A stretch of DNA of 42,392 nucleotides from a candidate division FCPU426 bacterium (lineage in GTDB: Bacteria > Oederibacteriota > JAAXVQ01 > JAUVAV01). Below are positions 16,941 through 26,040 of this stretch, piece by piece; position 1 is the first letter of the stretch, and each line of letters begins with the position of its first letter. Position numbers and translations under genes: made by a program. The DNA lies in assembly GCA_030591525.1 (NCBI GenBank), contig JAUVAV010000027.1:1-42392 (forward strand). The letters run 5' to 3'. The notes under the pieces were generated by a model, which worked only from the letters and a program-made list of their open reading frames with translations, searched no databases and was not told the DNA's origin.

Positions 16941-18527
16941 ATGTATAAAGTATTAATTAGTGATAACCTGGCAAAGGAAGGGCAGCAAATTTTAAGCGCT
17001 GATCCTGAAATTGAACTGGATGCGAGGGAAAAAGTCCCGCCGGAGGAACTGTTGGAGATAATCAAGGATTATGATGCCTTGATTATCCGGAGCGCAAGTA
17101 AAGTAACTTCGGAAGTATTAACGGCCGGGAAAAAATTGAAAATCATTGGGCGGGCCGGAGTAGGGGTCGATAACATAGATATTCCGGAGGCCACACGGCG
17201 CGGTATAATTGTAATGAATACCCCGGACGCCAATACCATTTCTACGGCGGAACACACCTTCTCTCTTTTGTTGGCCATGTCCCGGAATATTCCGCAAGCC
17301 GATAGTTCGGTTAAAAAGGGGAAGTGGGAACGGAAAAAATTCATGGGGAGTGAAGTATACGGAAAAATCCTGGGAATTATCGGGTTGGGTAGAATTGGAA
17401 GGGAAATGGCAAAAAGGGCGCTGGCTTTTGGGATGACGGTTAAGGCGTATGATCCTTTTCTGACCGAAGAAAAGGCAGATAAATTAAATATTAAATTAGC
17501 CTCATTGGACGAGATTATTTCTACGGCGGACTACCTCACCGTGCATACGCCCAAAAACCAAGAGACTTCGGGAATTATTGGAAAAGCTCAGTTTGAAAAA
17601 ATGAAGCCTTCGGCCCGCGTGATCAATTGCGCGCGCGGGGGAATTATCCGGCAGGATGATTTGCGGGATGCACTGCAGGCCGGTACGATTGCGGCCGCCG
17701 CCCTGGATGTTTACGAGAGCGAACCACCGACGGATAAAGGACTTTTAAATTTGGACAATGTCATTCTGACCCCTCATCTCGGCGCCTCCACGGAAGAGGC
17801 CCAGGTTAAGGTAGCGGTAATCATGGCCGAACAAATTTTGGACGCGCTCAAAGGAAAAGTGATTCGTAATGCCGTGAATATACCCTCTTTATCGACGGAG
17901 CTTTTAAAAGAAGTGGCTCCCTATCTGGAACTGGCAGACCGGCTGGGAAGCTTCCAAGCCCAGCTGCTGGATGGTAAATTAAGGAAGATCACGGTTAAAT
18001 TTGCCGGGGAGGTTTGTGATTATCCCACGGATATCATGACTGTGGCAGCGGTTAAAGGTTTGCTTTCAATCGTGCTTTCCGAGGCCTTAAACTACGTAAA
18101 CGCCAGATTTCTGGCCAAGGAAAGAGGTATTGAAATAATAGAAACCACCTCGAAAGATACCAAGGATTTCACAAACACTATTGCGGTATGCGTGGAAAGC
18201 GAGAAGGAAACCCGTGAAATTGTGGGAACCCTGATTGGCAAGAAGCGCGAGCCGTACGTTGTGTCGGTTTTGGGATATCACACGGATTTTAGTCCCAAAG
18301 GTAATTTGTTGGTTTTCACGCATCATGATGAGCCGGGAATCGTTGGAAAAATGGGGACTATCCTGGGTGATGCCGGTATAAATATTGCCGCGCTGCATAT
18401 GGGCCGCAATGAACTGGGCGGGGAAGTTGTCAGCATTTTGAATCTTGATTCGGGTGTTCCCAAGGAATTGCTGGCCGATCTATACCGGGCCGCGAAAATT
18501 AAAACCATGAAGCTGGTGAAATTATAA
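16941..18527 (+). CDS. serA: D-3-phosphoglycerate dehydrogenase
   Basis: 528 residues, the long form. It catalyses the first step of serine synthesis from 3-phosphoglycerate. The substrate domain has GRAGVGVDNIDI. The Rossmann domain has GIIGLGRIGREMA around residue 148, and the catalytic His lies in LTPHLGASTEEAQ. An intervening ASB domain (~315-450) precedes a C-terminal ACT domain (~455-528; FTHHDEPGIVGKMGTILG), which usually binds serine for feedback inhibition. GGAGG lies 6-7 bases before the ATG. It probably forms an operon with the upstream aminotransferase. Confidence 0.96.
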   Translation: MYKVLISDNLAKEGQQILSADPEIELDAREKVPPEELLEIIKDYDALIIRSASKVTSEVLTAGKKLKIIGRAGVGVDNIDIPEATRRGIIVMNTPDANTISTAEHTFSLLLAMSRNIPQADSSVKKGKWERKKFMGSEVYGKILGIIGLGRIGREMAKRALAFGMTVKAYDPFLTEEKADKLNIKLASLDEIISTADYLTVHTPKNQETSGIIGKAQFEKMKPSARVINCARGGIIRQDDLRDALQAGTIAAAALDVYESEPPTDKGLLNLDNVILTPHLGASTEEAQVKVAVIMAEQILDALKGKVIRNAVNIPSLSTELLKEVAPYLELADRLGSFQAQLLDGKLRKITVKFAGEVCDYPTDIMTVAAVKGLLSIVLSEALNYVNARFLAKERGIEIIETTSKDTKDFTNTIAVCVESEKETREIVGTLIGKKREPYVVSVLGYHTDFSPKGNLLVFTHHDEPGIVGKMGTILGDAGINIAALHMGRNELGGEVVSILNLDSGVPKELLADLYRAAKIKTMKLVKL

Positions 18528-18531
18528 ATAA

Positions 18532-18693
18532 TTCCTGTGTCGGAAAGCGAGTTTTCTCAAGTTTGTCATTCCGAACATAGTGAGGAATCTCCACGAAAAC
18601 GCCTGAAATATCAGGTCTCTTGGAGATTCTTCGCCTTCGGCTCAGAATGACAAAACGCGGGAGTCCGCTAAAAACAGCTTTACGCAACAGAAA
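18532..18693. repeat. inverted-repeat element, copy upstream of purA
   Basis: About 162 bp with terminal inverted repeats TTCCTGTGTCGGAAAGC and GCTTTACGCAACAGAA. The core runs from GTCATTCCGAACATAG to GGCTCAGAATGAC and folds into one long hairpin. It starts 4 bases after the serA stop and ends 25 bases before the purA ATG. The copy at 20008 is nearly identical and in the same orientation. Confidence 0.85.
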
Positions 18694-18697
18694 CTAA

Positions 18698-19999
<1,302 letters not shown>

Positions 20000-20007
20000 T
20001 CTAACTG

Positions 20008-20169
20008 TTCCTGTTGCGGAAAGATTGTTTTCTTAAGTTTGTCATTCCGAACGCAGTGAGGAATCTCTACGAAAACGCCTAAATTATCAGGTCTCTTGGA
20101 GATTCTTCGCCTTCGGCTCAGAATGACAAAATGCGGGGTGTCCGATAAAATAGCTTTCCGCAACAGGAA
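20008..20169. repeat. inverted-repeat element, copy downstream of purA
   Basis: 162 bp. Ends TTCCTGTTGCGGAAAG (20008-20023) and CTTTCCGCAACAGGAA (20154-20169) are perfect 16-bp inverted repeats. The core hairpin matches the copy at 18532. It begins 8 bases after the purA stop and ends 11 bases before tRNA-Lys. Confidence 0.88.
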
Positions 20170-20180
20170 TTAATAACTAA

Positions 20181-20256
20181 GAGCCGGTAGCTCAGTTGGT
20201 AGAGCATCGCCCTTTTAAGGCGGGTGTCGAGAGTTCGAGACTCTCCCGGCTCACCA
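20181..20256 (+). tRNA. tRNA-Lys (TTT)
   Basis: Acceptor GAGCCGG/CCGGCTC, anticodon loop CTTTTAA on stem TCGCC/GGCGG, encoded CCA. It reads AAA and AAG. Confidence 0.96.
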
Positions 20257-20265
20257 GTTCGGATC

Positions 20266-20295
20266 AAATTCCCCGCACTTTAGTGCGGGGTAATT
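20266..20295 (+). terminator. hairpin after tRNA-Lys
   Basis: CCCCGCAC (20271-20278) and GTGCGGGG (20283-20290) form a perfect 8-bp GC-rich stem with a 4-base loop, extended by AATT on both sides. There is no long U-tract, so termination is probable rather than certain. Confidence 0.5.
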
Positions 20296-20408
20296 CAAGA
20301 CCTCATCAATCAAAACCTACTCATCAACTCATAGCAGTAAAATGACGAAATACCTACAGTGGGTTTACAATAATATTTCACAATATTCACAAAATATCAA
20401 AATAATAG

Positions 20409-20437
20409 TTGACAAAAATATTAAATAGTGATAATCT
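20409..20437 (+). promoter_or_regulatory. sigma-70-type promoter for the TPR/phosphatase operon
   Basis: Perfect TTGACA at 20409-20414, a 17-bp AT-rich spacer, and TAATCT at 20432-20437. The start of transcription would be near 20444, about 60 bases before the TPR protein ATG. Confidence 0.68.
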
Positions 20438-20505
20438 AATATTAGAATAAAAATGGAAATGATTCTCTTTATTTTGAAGTAAATTTAAGAAAGAAGGCCG
20501 ATAAA

Positions 20506-22461
20506 ATGTTCTGCAATCGGCAAAAAAAAATCTTAATATCTATAATTTTTCCGGTTTTTTTTTGTTTCGGGATTCTAATATACCATCCGGCCGAAGCTAA
20601 TAATTCAACCAATAGAAATACCTCCTCCGTTACGAAAGCTTCCGATGCGCAATTCAATAAGGGGTTAAAATATTATAACCGCGGCAAATATCAAAAATGT
20701 CTTGCTCCCTTGCAGGCTGCCGTTAAAATTAATCCTCAGGATAGTGAAGCATTACTTTTGCTGGGAACAGCCTATTTACATCTGAAGAAATATGATAAAG
20801 CGAAAAGATATCTGATAAAAATTCTGGAATTAGTTCCGGGAGATATCGACGCTTCGAATAATTTGAGCTTGGTTTACTTCAATCAAAAGCGCTATTCGGA
20901 AGCGATTAGCCAACTGCAGAAAAGTCTTAGGATAGATTCTAAAAATATCGATGCCCTTACTAAGCTGGGATATATTTATTATAAACTGGGCAAATTCGAT
21001 GATGCCATTAGAACCTATAGGCGTTTACATAAAATTAAACCGCAAAGCGGTAAAATTCAGGAGCGTTTGGCTTTACTTTATATAAAATGTAAAAAGTATG
21101 ATGAAATAATAAGATTTTATTGCCAAATCAATAACCGCCGGCATTTAAATGCCTGCCTCCTAACCAAGGTCGGTTTGGCCTATTATTATAAAGGTGACTT
21201 TAAAAAAGCCGGCCGGCGCTTGAAAGAGGCGGCTAAAAGAGATCCCGGAAAAGCGGAACCTCATTATGTATTGGGATTGATAGCTCACAAGCAGGCTGCG
21301 CTTGATGCGGCCATTAGGGAATACAAGCAAGCGGTTAAACTCAGGAAAAATTATCCCGCAGCGGTTAATCAATTGGCGACGGCCTACGAGGATAAGGGCG
21401 AATACCATAAAGCGTTGTATTATTATCAGATTAATTTAAAGCTTAAACCTAATGATCGTAAGGCTAAGCGGGATTATGATGCCGTTAAGTCTAAGGCGAT
21501 TGATTATTATCTCCGCAAAGGCAGTAAAGCCTATTTTCGTAATGACTATAATAAGGCTTTGCGTTATTGGGGACGGGTCTTGAAGCTGGCCCCGCATAAC
21601 GCCAATGCTAAAAAATTCATCAAAACCGCGAAGAAAAGACTTGCGGCGAAAGTGAAATTACGGAATGATCGTGCCGATGCTTTTTATCAAAAGAAATTAT
21701 TTCGGGATGCCCAACAGGAATGGAGCGAGGCGCTGAAGCTGAATGCGGAAAATAAACGGGCCCGTGCTGGTTTGGGAAAAATTAATTTGCACAATCAAAA
21801 GCAGGAGGAAAGACGGATCGCAAAAGGCCCCAAGCGTGTCAACCGCAGCAATCGGCAGGCCGCGCTTAAGGGTTTTAAAGGCACGCTTAAAACCGGATCG
21901 AAAAAAAAAGCGTCCCGGCAGTATGTTAATAGTATACCCACCGGACAAAAAAAACGTTCGGAGCAAAGTTATCGCAAGGGGATTGAATTGTTTTCCAAGG
22001 ACAAGCTGAGGGAAGCCATCGCCTGCCTGGAACAGGCGCTGGAAGTGGATAGTAATAACCAGGGAATAAAAAATTTGCTATATAAAGCCCGCACGCGGCT
22101 GCGGGAAAACGTTAAGGCGCTACGGTCGCGGGGAATTGAACTGGCCAATGCCGGACGCCTGCCGGAAGCCAAAGAAAAGTTTAATCTGATACTTGAGCTT
22201 GATCCGGATAACGCCGAAGCGCGGGAGCATTTATCCAAACTTAACGGCAGCAGCGTTCAAATAGTAGTCAGCAAGGAAAAAATCAAAAAACTTTATTATG
22301 ATGGAGTCTCGCTTTATCTGGACGGAAAAAACAAGGGGGCGATTAAAGTCTGGCGGAAAATCCTGCTTTTAGATCCTGAAAACGAAGAAGCTAAAAGCTC
22401 TATTGTAAAGGCGCAAATGGAATTAAAGGAAATGGAAAAAAGAGGGATTGGAACGGAATGA
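20506..22461 (+). CDS. exported TPR-repeat protein
   Basis: 651 residues. A hydrophobic N-terminal segment (residues ~9-30, ending HPAEA-NN) looks like a signal peptide. About thirteen TPR units follow, eight in a nearly continuous N-terminal block (~45-330) and more toward the C-terminus, separated by a Lys/Arg/Gln-rich linker at ~425-480. Units show the usual pattern, e.g. LGTAYLHLKKYDKAKRYL and LGYIYYKLGKFDDAIRTY. The protein is very basic. Its TGA overlaps the ATG of the phosphatase gene (ATGA), so the two are translationally coupled and likely work together; the TPR protein could be a periplasmic ligand or partner for the phosphatase sensor. That role is inferred from the coupling only. 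Confidence 0.85.
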   Translation: MFCNRQKKILISIIFPVFFCFGILIYHPAEANNSTNRNTSSVTKASDAQFNKGLKYYNRGKYQKCLAPLQAAVKINPQDSEALLLLGTAYLHLKKYDKAKRYLIKILELVPGDIDASNNLSLVYFNQKRYSEAISQLQKSLRIDSKNIDALTKLGYIYYKLGKFDDAIRTYRRLHKIKPQSGKIQERLALLYIKCKKYDEIIRFYCQINNRRHLNACLLTKVGLAYYYKGDFKKAGRRLKEAAKRDPGKAEPHYVLGLIAHKQAALDAAIREYKQAVKLRKNYPAAVNQLATAYEDKGEYHKALYYYQINLKLKPNDRKAKRDYDAVKSKAIDYYLRKGSKAYFRNDYNKALRYWGRVLKLAPHNANAKKFIKTAKKRLAAKVKLRNDRADAFYQKKLFRDAQQEWSEALKLNAENKRARAGLGKINLHNQKQEERRIAKGPKRVNRSNRQAALKGFKGTLKTGSKKKASRQYVNSIPTGQKKRSEQSYRKGIELFSKDKLREAIACLEQALEVDSNNQGIKNLLYKARTRLRENVKALRSRGIELANAGRLPEAKEKFNLILELDPDNAEAREHLSKLNGSSVQIVVSKEKIKKLYYDGVSLYLDGKNKGAIKVWRKILLLDPENEEAKSSIVKAQMELKEMEKRGIGTE

Positions 22462-23999
22462 ACACGACGACTTCCCCGGTCCGGCCGCAAAAGGTATCCC
22501 GGTCTTCGTCATCCCGGCATAAAAAAGGCGGTTTGCGGTATAAGTTCGGCTTGTCCATTACACTGCTATTAACCTTAACCATCATTTTTATTAGTTTTTT
22601 TGCTCTCCAGGGCGAGCAAGTGGCGCTGCGCAACGAGATGGAGCAAAGGGGCATAACTATTGCCCGGAATATCGCCGCGAATGCGGCCAAGCCCCTGTTG
22701 CGCGGTGAAATCCTATCCCTGGCTTCACTGGTAAAAGATGCTTTAGAAAATAAAAGCGTGACCTATGCGCAAATCGTGGATGATGATAGCATCATCGTAG
22801 CGCATAATAAATTGCAGAAATCCGGCTCCGTCTATCACCGGCCCCCGGGCGTGGAAGCGTTGCAGAACCGCTCCATTGCCGTTTCCGAGGTATTTCTTTA
22901 CCAAGGCGATAAAAATGTAGATGTTGCCATCCCGATTCTTCTGAAAAAACAAGTCAAATTGGGCGAAGTGCATATCGGTCTCTCCCAAACCCACATTGAT
23001 ACCGTCATCCGCCAAGCGGTTATGCAAATTATTGTTTTAGCAGTTATTTTTGTGGTGCTCGGTATTATTGTAACCATGATTTTGGTCAGCGTTATTGTTC
23101 GTCCGATTAAAGCCCTGGAGGCCGGAGCCGATATTATCGGCCACGGAAATCTGGATTATACCATTAAGGTGGAGAGTCAGGATGAGATTGGAAATCTGGC
23201 GAGTTCCTTTAATCGGATGACAGTTGATTTAAAGGATGCCCAAAAGAAAATTATTGAAAAAGAAAAGATGGAGCAGGAACTGGAAACCGCCCGTAAGATC
23301 CAGTCGGTTCTCCTGCCCAAAGAATATCCTGCCCTGGAAGGTTTTCAAATCGTCGCATTTTATAAATCCGCTAAAGTAGTGGGCGGTGATTATTATGATT
23401 TCCACAGGATCAACGACAAATTACTGGGCATAACGGTAGCCGATGTTTCCGGTAAAGGCGTGCCTGGTTCGCTGGGTATGGTGATGACGCGGAGTATCCT
23501 GCGTTCCCAGACTTATTTAGGCAATGCCTGCGGAACATTGTCAAAAACCAACCGCCTGCTGTTTAGAGATATTAAAAGGGGAATGTTCGTGACTATGTTT
23601 TACCTAGTGCTGGATTATGAAAAAAAGACGCTGGATTGTTCCAATGCGGGTCATAATCCCATGATGTTAGGTCATAAAAACGGCCAAGTTGAATTATTTA
23701 ATCCGGCCGGAATAGCTTTAGGCTTGGATGAAGGGAAACGTTTTGATAAGAAATTGCAACCCGTGAATCTCAAGCTAAAGTCAGGCGATACCTTCATTCT
23801 ATACACCGACGGAGTTACCGAGGCTATGAATAAGCAGGAGCAAGAATTTTCCGAAGAGCGGCTGGCCGAAATATTGGGCAAAAATGTTTATTTAGACGCC
23901 CAAGAATTAAGTGATACTATTATTAACGAGTTAATGGGATTTACTTCCGGAGCCGGCCAGCACGATGATATTACCCTGGTAACGGTTAAGGTGGAATAA
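22458..23999 (+). CDS. membrane SpoIIE/RsbU-type phosphatase with sensor and HAMP
   Basis: 513 residues. TM1 at ~30-50, periplasmic sensor at ~51-188, TM2 at ~189-213, HAMP at ~214-267, a short coiled coil, then a PP2C-like SpoIIE domain (~285-513). Metal-binding aspartates are visible: D311 in VVGGDYYDF, D329 in VADVSGKGVPG, D451 in YTDGVTEAMN and D503/D504 in HDDITLV. Members of this family dephosphorylate STAS antagonists, freeing them to bind the kinase. Likely substrates are the STAS protein 24112-24474 and the STAS domains of the two fusions. The sensor is related to that of the chemoreceptor at 7169. It is translationally coupled to the upstream TPR gene. Confidence 0.92.
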   Translation: MNTTTSPVRPQKVSRSSSSRHKKGGLRYKFGLSITLLLTLTIIFISFFALQGEQVALRNEMEQRGITIARNIAANAAKPLLRGEILSLASLVKDALENKSVTYAQIVDDDSIIVAHNKLQKSGSVYHRPPGVEALQNRSIAVSEVFLYQGDKNVDVAIPILLKKQVKLGEVHIGLSQTHIDTVIRQAVMQIIVLAVIFVVLGIIVTMILVSVIVRPIKALEAGADIIGHGNLDYTIKVESQDEIGNLASSFNRMTVDLKDAQKKIIEKEKMEQELETARKIQSVLLPKEYPALEGFQIVAFYKSAKVVGGDYYDFHRINDKLLGITVADVSGKGVPGSLGMVMTRSILRSQTYLGNACGTLSKTNRLLFRDIKRGMFVTMFYLVLDYEKKTLDCSNAGHNPMMLGHKNGQVELFNPAGIALGLDEGKRFDKKLQPVNLKLKSGDTFILYTDGVTEAMNKQEQEFSEERLAEILGKNVYLDAQELSDTIINELMGFTSGAGQHDDITLVTVKVE

Positions 24000-24111
24000 G
24001 TACTATGCGAAAAAGGGAAATAATTTTGTTCTAGAGTAAAAATTACTTTATATGCAATTTTATTTGTGCTAAACTTTCGCTTCGAAATAATCGAGGCGGG
24101 GAGGTGTATTA

Positions 24112-24474
24112 ATGAAGAAAATCAATGTAAGTGTCCGGGATTCGGCCCTTAATTCCGGGTGCACAGTAATTGATGTAGCCGGCTTCCTAGATGCGTATAC
24201 GGTCGCGGAACTCGAGGAAGTATTTAATTTTCTGATAAAGGAAAAAAAATTCAAACTGATTGTGAATTTGGGTAAACTCGATTATATTAGCAGTGCTGGA
24301 TTAGGGACTTTCATGGGCGTAATTGATGAAATTCGGGACAATCAGGGTGACATCATGTTAACGAATCTTTCGCCTAAAATTTACAAAGTTTTTGATCTTT
24401 TGGGATTTTCCGAGCTGTTTTTAATAGTGGAAGATGAAGCCGCGGCGGTAGCTAAATTTCAGGAAGGTCATTAG
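24112..24474 (+). CDS. stand-alone STAS anti-sigma factor antagonist
   Basis: 120 residues, one STAS domain of the SpoIIAA/RsbV type. The site LDYISSAGLGTF places the phosphorylatable serine at S61 by alignment with SpoIIAA S58. Ala replaces the second Ser found in SpoIIAA, and the same ISSAG is present in the fusion at 936. Unphosphorylated protein would bind the HATPase kinase; phosphorylated protein would be released and recycled by the phosphatase encoded 112 bases upstream. A strong GGGGAGGTG ribosome site precedes the ATG. Confidence 0.92.
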   Translation: MKKINVSVRDSALNSGCTVIDVAGFLDAYTVAELEEVFNFLIKEKKFKLIVNLGKLDYISSAGLGTFMGVIDEIRDNQGDIMLTNLSPKIYKVFDLLGFSELFLIVEDEAAAVAKFQEGH

Positions 24475-24636
24475 TTTTTTCTATTCCCCCCTATGCCTTC
24501 TCGCTCAAGTGAGAGGCAACACCATTTCTGAGTTTGAGAAGCATTGGCGATTCGACCCCATATTTAAAGTGTTGCAGGGAGTTTAGCAGCGTCTGATTTT
24601 AAAATAAAGATAATCCTTTGCAGGTAGGGAGAAAGG

Positions 24637-24657
24637 ATGCCGGGAAGCCCGATTTAA
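24637..24657 (+). other. possible short upstream ORF before the second STAS fusion
   Basis: ATG at 24637 has a good ribosome site (AGGGA, 6 bases away) but opens only six codons (MPGSPI) before TAA at 24655. The fusion gene begins 23 bases later with a poor ribosome site. This could be a leader ORF that couples translation by reinitiation, or chance. Confidence 0.3.
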
Positions 24658-24680
24658 ATCAGGTTTTTCCAAGTGAAGAG

Positions 24681-25916
24681 ATGAAAAAGCTGGAAATTTA
24701 CTCGCGATATGCCGGCAGACGGAATGAAGTAAACATTCTCGATTTTAAAGGTTCGCTGAACATAACTACGTTCAATCAGTTTGAGGGTTTCCTGAAACCA
24801 TTTTCAGGAGAAGGTGCAGTGAAAATTGTCCTTAATTTTTCACAGTTAACCAGCATCAGTTCCTTTGGTCTGGGCCTTTTGGCGGGAATGATGCATAACC
24901 CGGATGGCCTAGAGGATGTTAATCTCGCCGAAGTGCCTAAGAAAATCAAGCAATTATTAGAAAAAGTACAGCCGGCGGAATATCGGTATAAAATTTTTGA
25001 GCATGAATCGGAAGCTGTTCAATTTTTCCTGAACCAGCAAACTTCTGCCTATGCTCATCATTTTGTGCTGACGTCCCCCCCAGCGGAGGTTATTTCCGGA
25101 AAGCCATTTATCTTGGAAATCGCGGCTTATGATGCCTCCGATCATTTGATAGAAGCATACCAGGGAAAACCTCATTTGATCGTGGATAGAGGTATGGTTT
25201 CACCTACCCTGATAACTGATTTTAAGCATGGTTTATGGGAAGGCAAAGTAATTGTAACCGGTAACGGTCCGTTGCAGTTTTTCGCTTGGGATGAGTGCGG
25301 CTGGGGTGAAACTACCATACGCCCCAAAGCGCAGGGAGAACCGGCTAAATTTCCCATTGTAGTTGTCTGTTCCGGCTGTGGTAAAAATAATATTGCAGGT
25401 AAAACCGATTTTTTTCGATGCATTCAATGCAATGAAATCTATTTTGTGGACTGGTTTGGCCATGTGGTGCCTTTAAAACCCGGTAATACGAAAAGAGCCG
25501 ATTTTGTCAAACACCTGGAATTTAAAATTCCCAGCGATGTTAATTACCTTAATCATGTCCGGAATTTTATCATGGGGATATGCAGTGAGGAAAAAATAGA
25601 CGAAGAAAAAATCACTCAAATCGAAATGTCTCTCGATGAAGCCTTGGCGAACGTGATAGAACACGCTTACTCGTTTGATGCCTACCAGGAAATACGAGTT
25701 AATCTTTGGATTTATGCCCATAAATTGGAAATCGTCATTAAGGATTACGGACGCTCGTTTGACAGCGAACGCCTGCCCCTTCCGGATATTAAAAAGCATA
25801 TTGAAGAACGGCGGATCGGCGGTTTAGGGCGTTATTTGATTAAAACCTTGATGGATGAGGTGACGTATCATAAAGCTTTACATTGCAATGAACTCCGTAT
25901 GATCAAGCGATTTTAA
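24681..25916 (+). CDS. STAS - beta domain - zinc ribbon - HATPase fusion, second paralogue
   Basis: 411 residues from ATG 24681, the start that aligns with the paralogue at 936; the frame is open to a TTG at 24618 that lacks a ribosome site. STAS domain at 1-118 with acceptor S61 (SISSFGLG); beta-rich domain at ~125-215; zinc ribbon with C230, C233, C247, C250; RsbW-type HATPase at ~275-411 with N-box E320/N324, DYG at 355-357 and GGLG at 380-383. All four parts occur in the same order and nearly the same spacing as in the first copy; FKHGLWEGK here matches FAHGIWEGR there. The N-box (SLDEALANVIEHAY) is closer to RsbW than in the first copy. It probably belongs to the partner-switching set with the phosphatase and STAS genes just upstream. 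Its target is not in the window. Confidence 0.88.
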   Translation: MKKLEIYSRYAGRRNEVNILDFKGSLNITTFNQFEGFLKPFSGEGAVKIVLNFSQLTSISSFGLGLLAGMMHNPDGLEDVNLAEVPKKIKQLLEKVQPAEYRYKIFEHESEAVQFFLNQQTSAYAHHFVLTSPPAEVISGKPFILEIAAYDASDHLIEAYQGKPHLIVDRGMVSPTLITDFKHGLWEGKVIVTGNGPLQFFAWDECGWGETTIRPKAQGEPAKFPIVVVCSGCGKNNIAGKTDFFRCIQCNEIYFVDWFGHVVPLKPGNTKRADFVKHLEFKIPSDVNYLNHVRNFIMGICSEEKIDEEKITQIEMSLDEALANVIEHAYSFDAYQEIRVNLWIYAHKLEIVIKDYGRSFDSERLPLPDIKKHIEERRIGGLGRYLIKTLMDEVTYHKALHCNELRMIKRF

Positions 25917-25946
25917 CCTACCTCCTCCCCGGAGGGCGGGGTAGGG
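25917..25946 (+). terminator. hairpin after the second fusion gene
   Basis: CCTACCTCCTCCCC pairs imperfectly with GGGCGGGGTAGG immediately after the stop codon. There is no U-tract. The following 90 bases before the GGDEF gene contain a CCCGCCTTGAAAGGCG repeat. Confidence 0.35.
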
Positions 25947-26040
25947 TGATACGAGATGTAGAAAAGCATTATTTCTTTCCCGCTTCATCCCCGCCTTGAA
26001 AGGCGCGAATTCGCGGCTGTGGATTAAAAAGGAGATATCC

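Noticed and set aside
18499-18687. Minus-strand frames here and at 19972-20163 with nearly the same protein
   Set aside because: Both come from the two copies of the same inverted-repeat element beside purA, and one overlaps the end of serA. Similarity reflects repeat duplication, not gene conservation.
24495-24517. Terminator after the stand-alone STAS gene
   Set aside because: The stem GCCTTCTC/GAGAGGC has a bulge and no U-tract; too weak to call.
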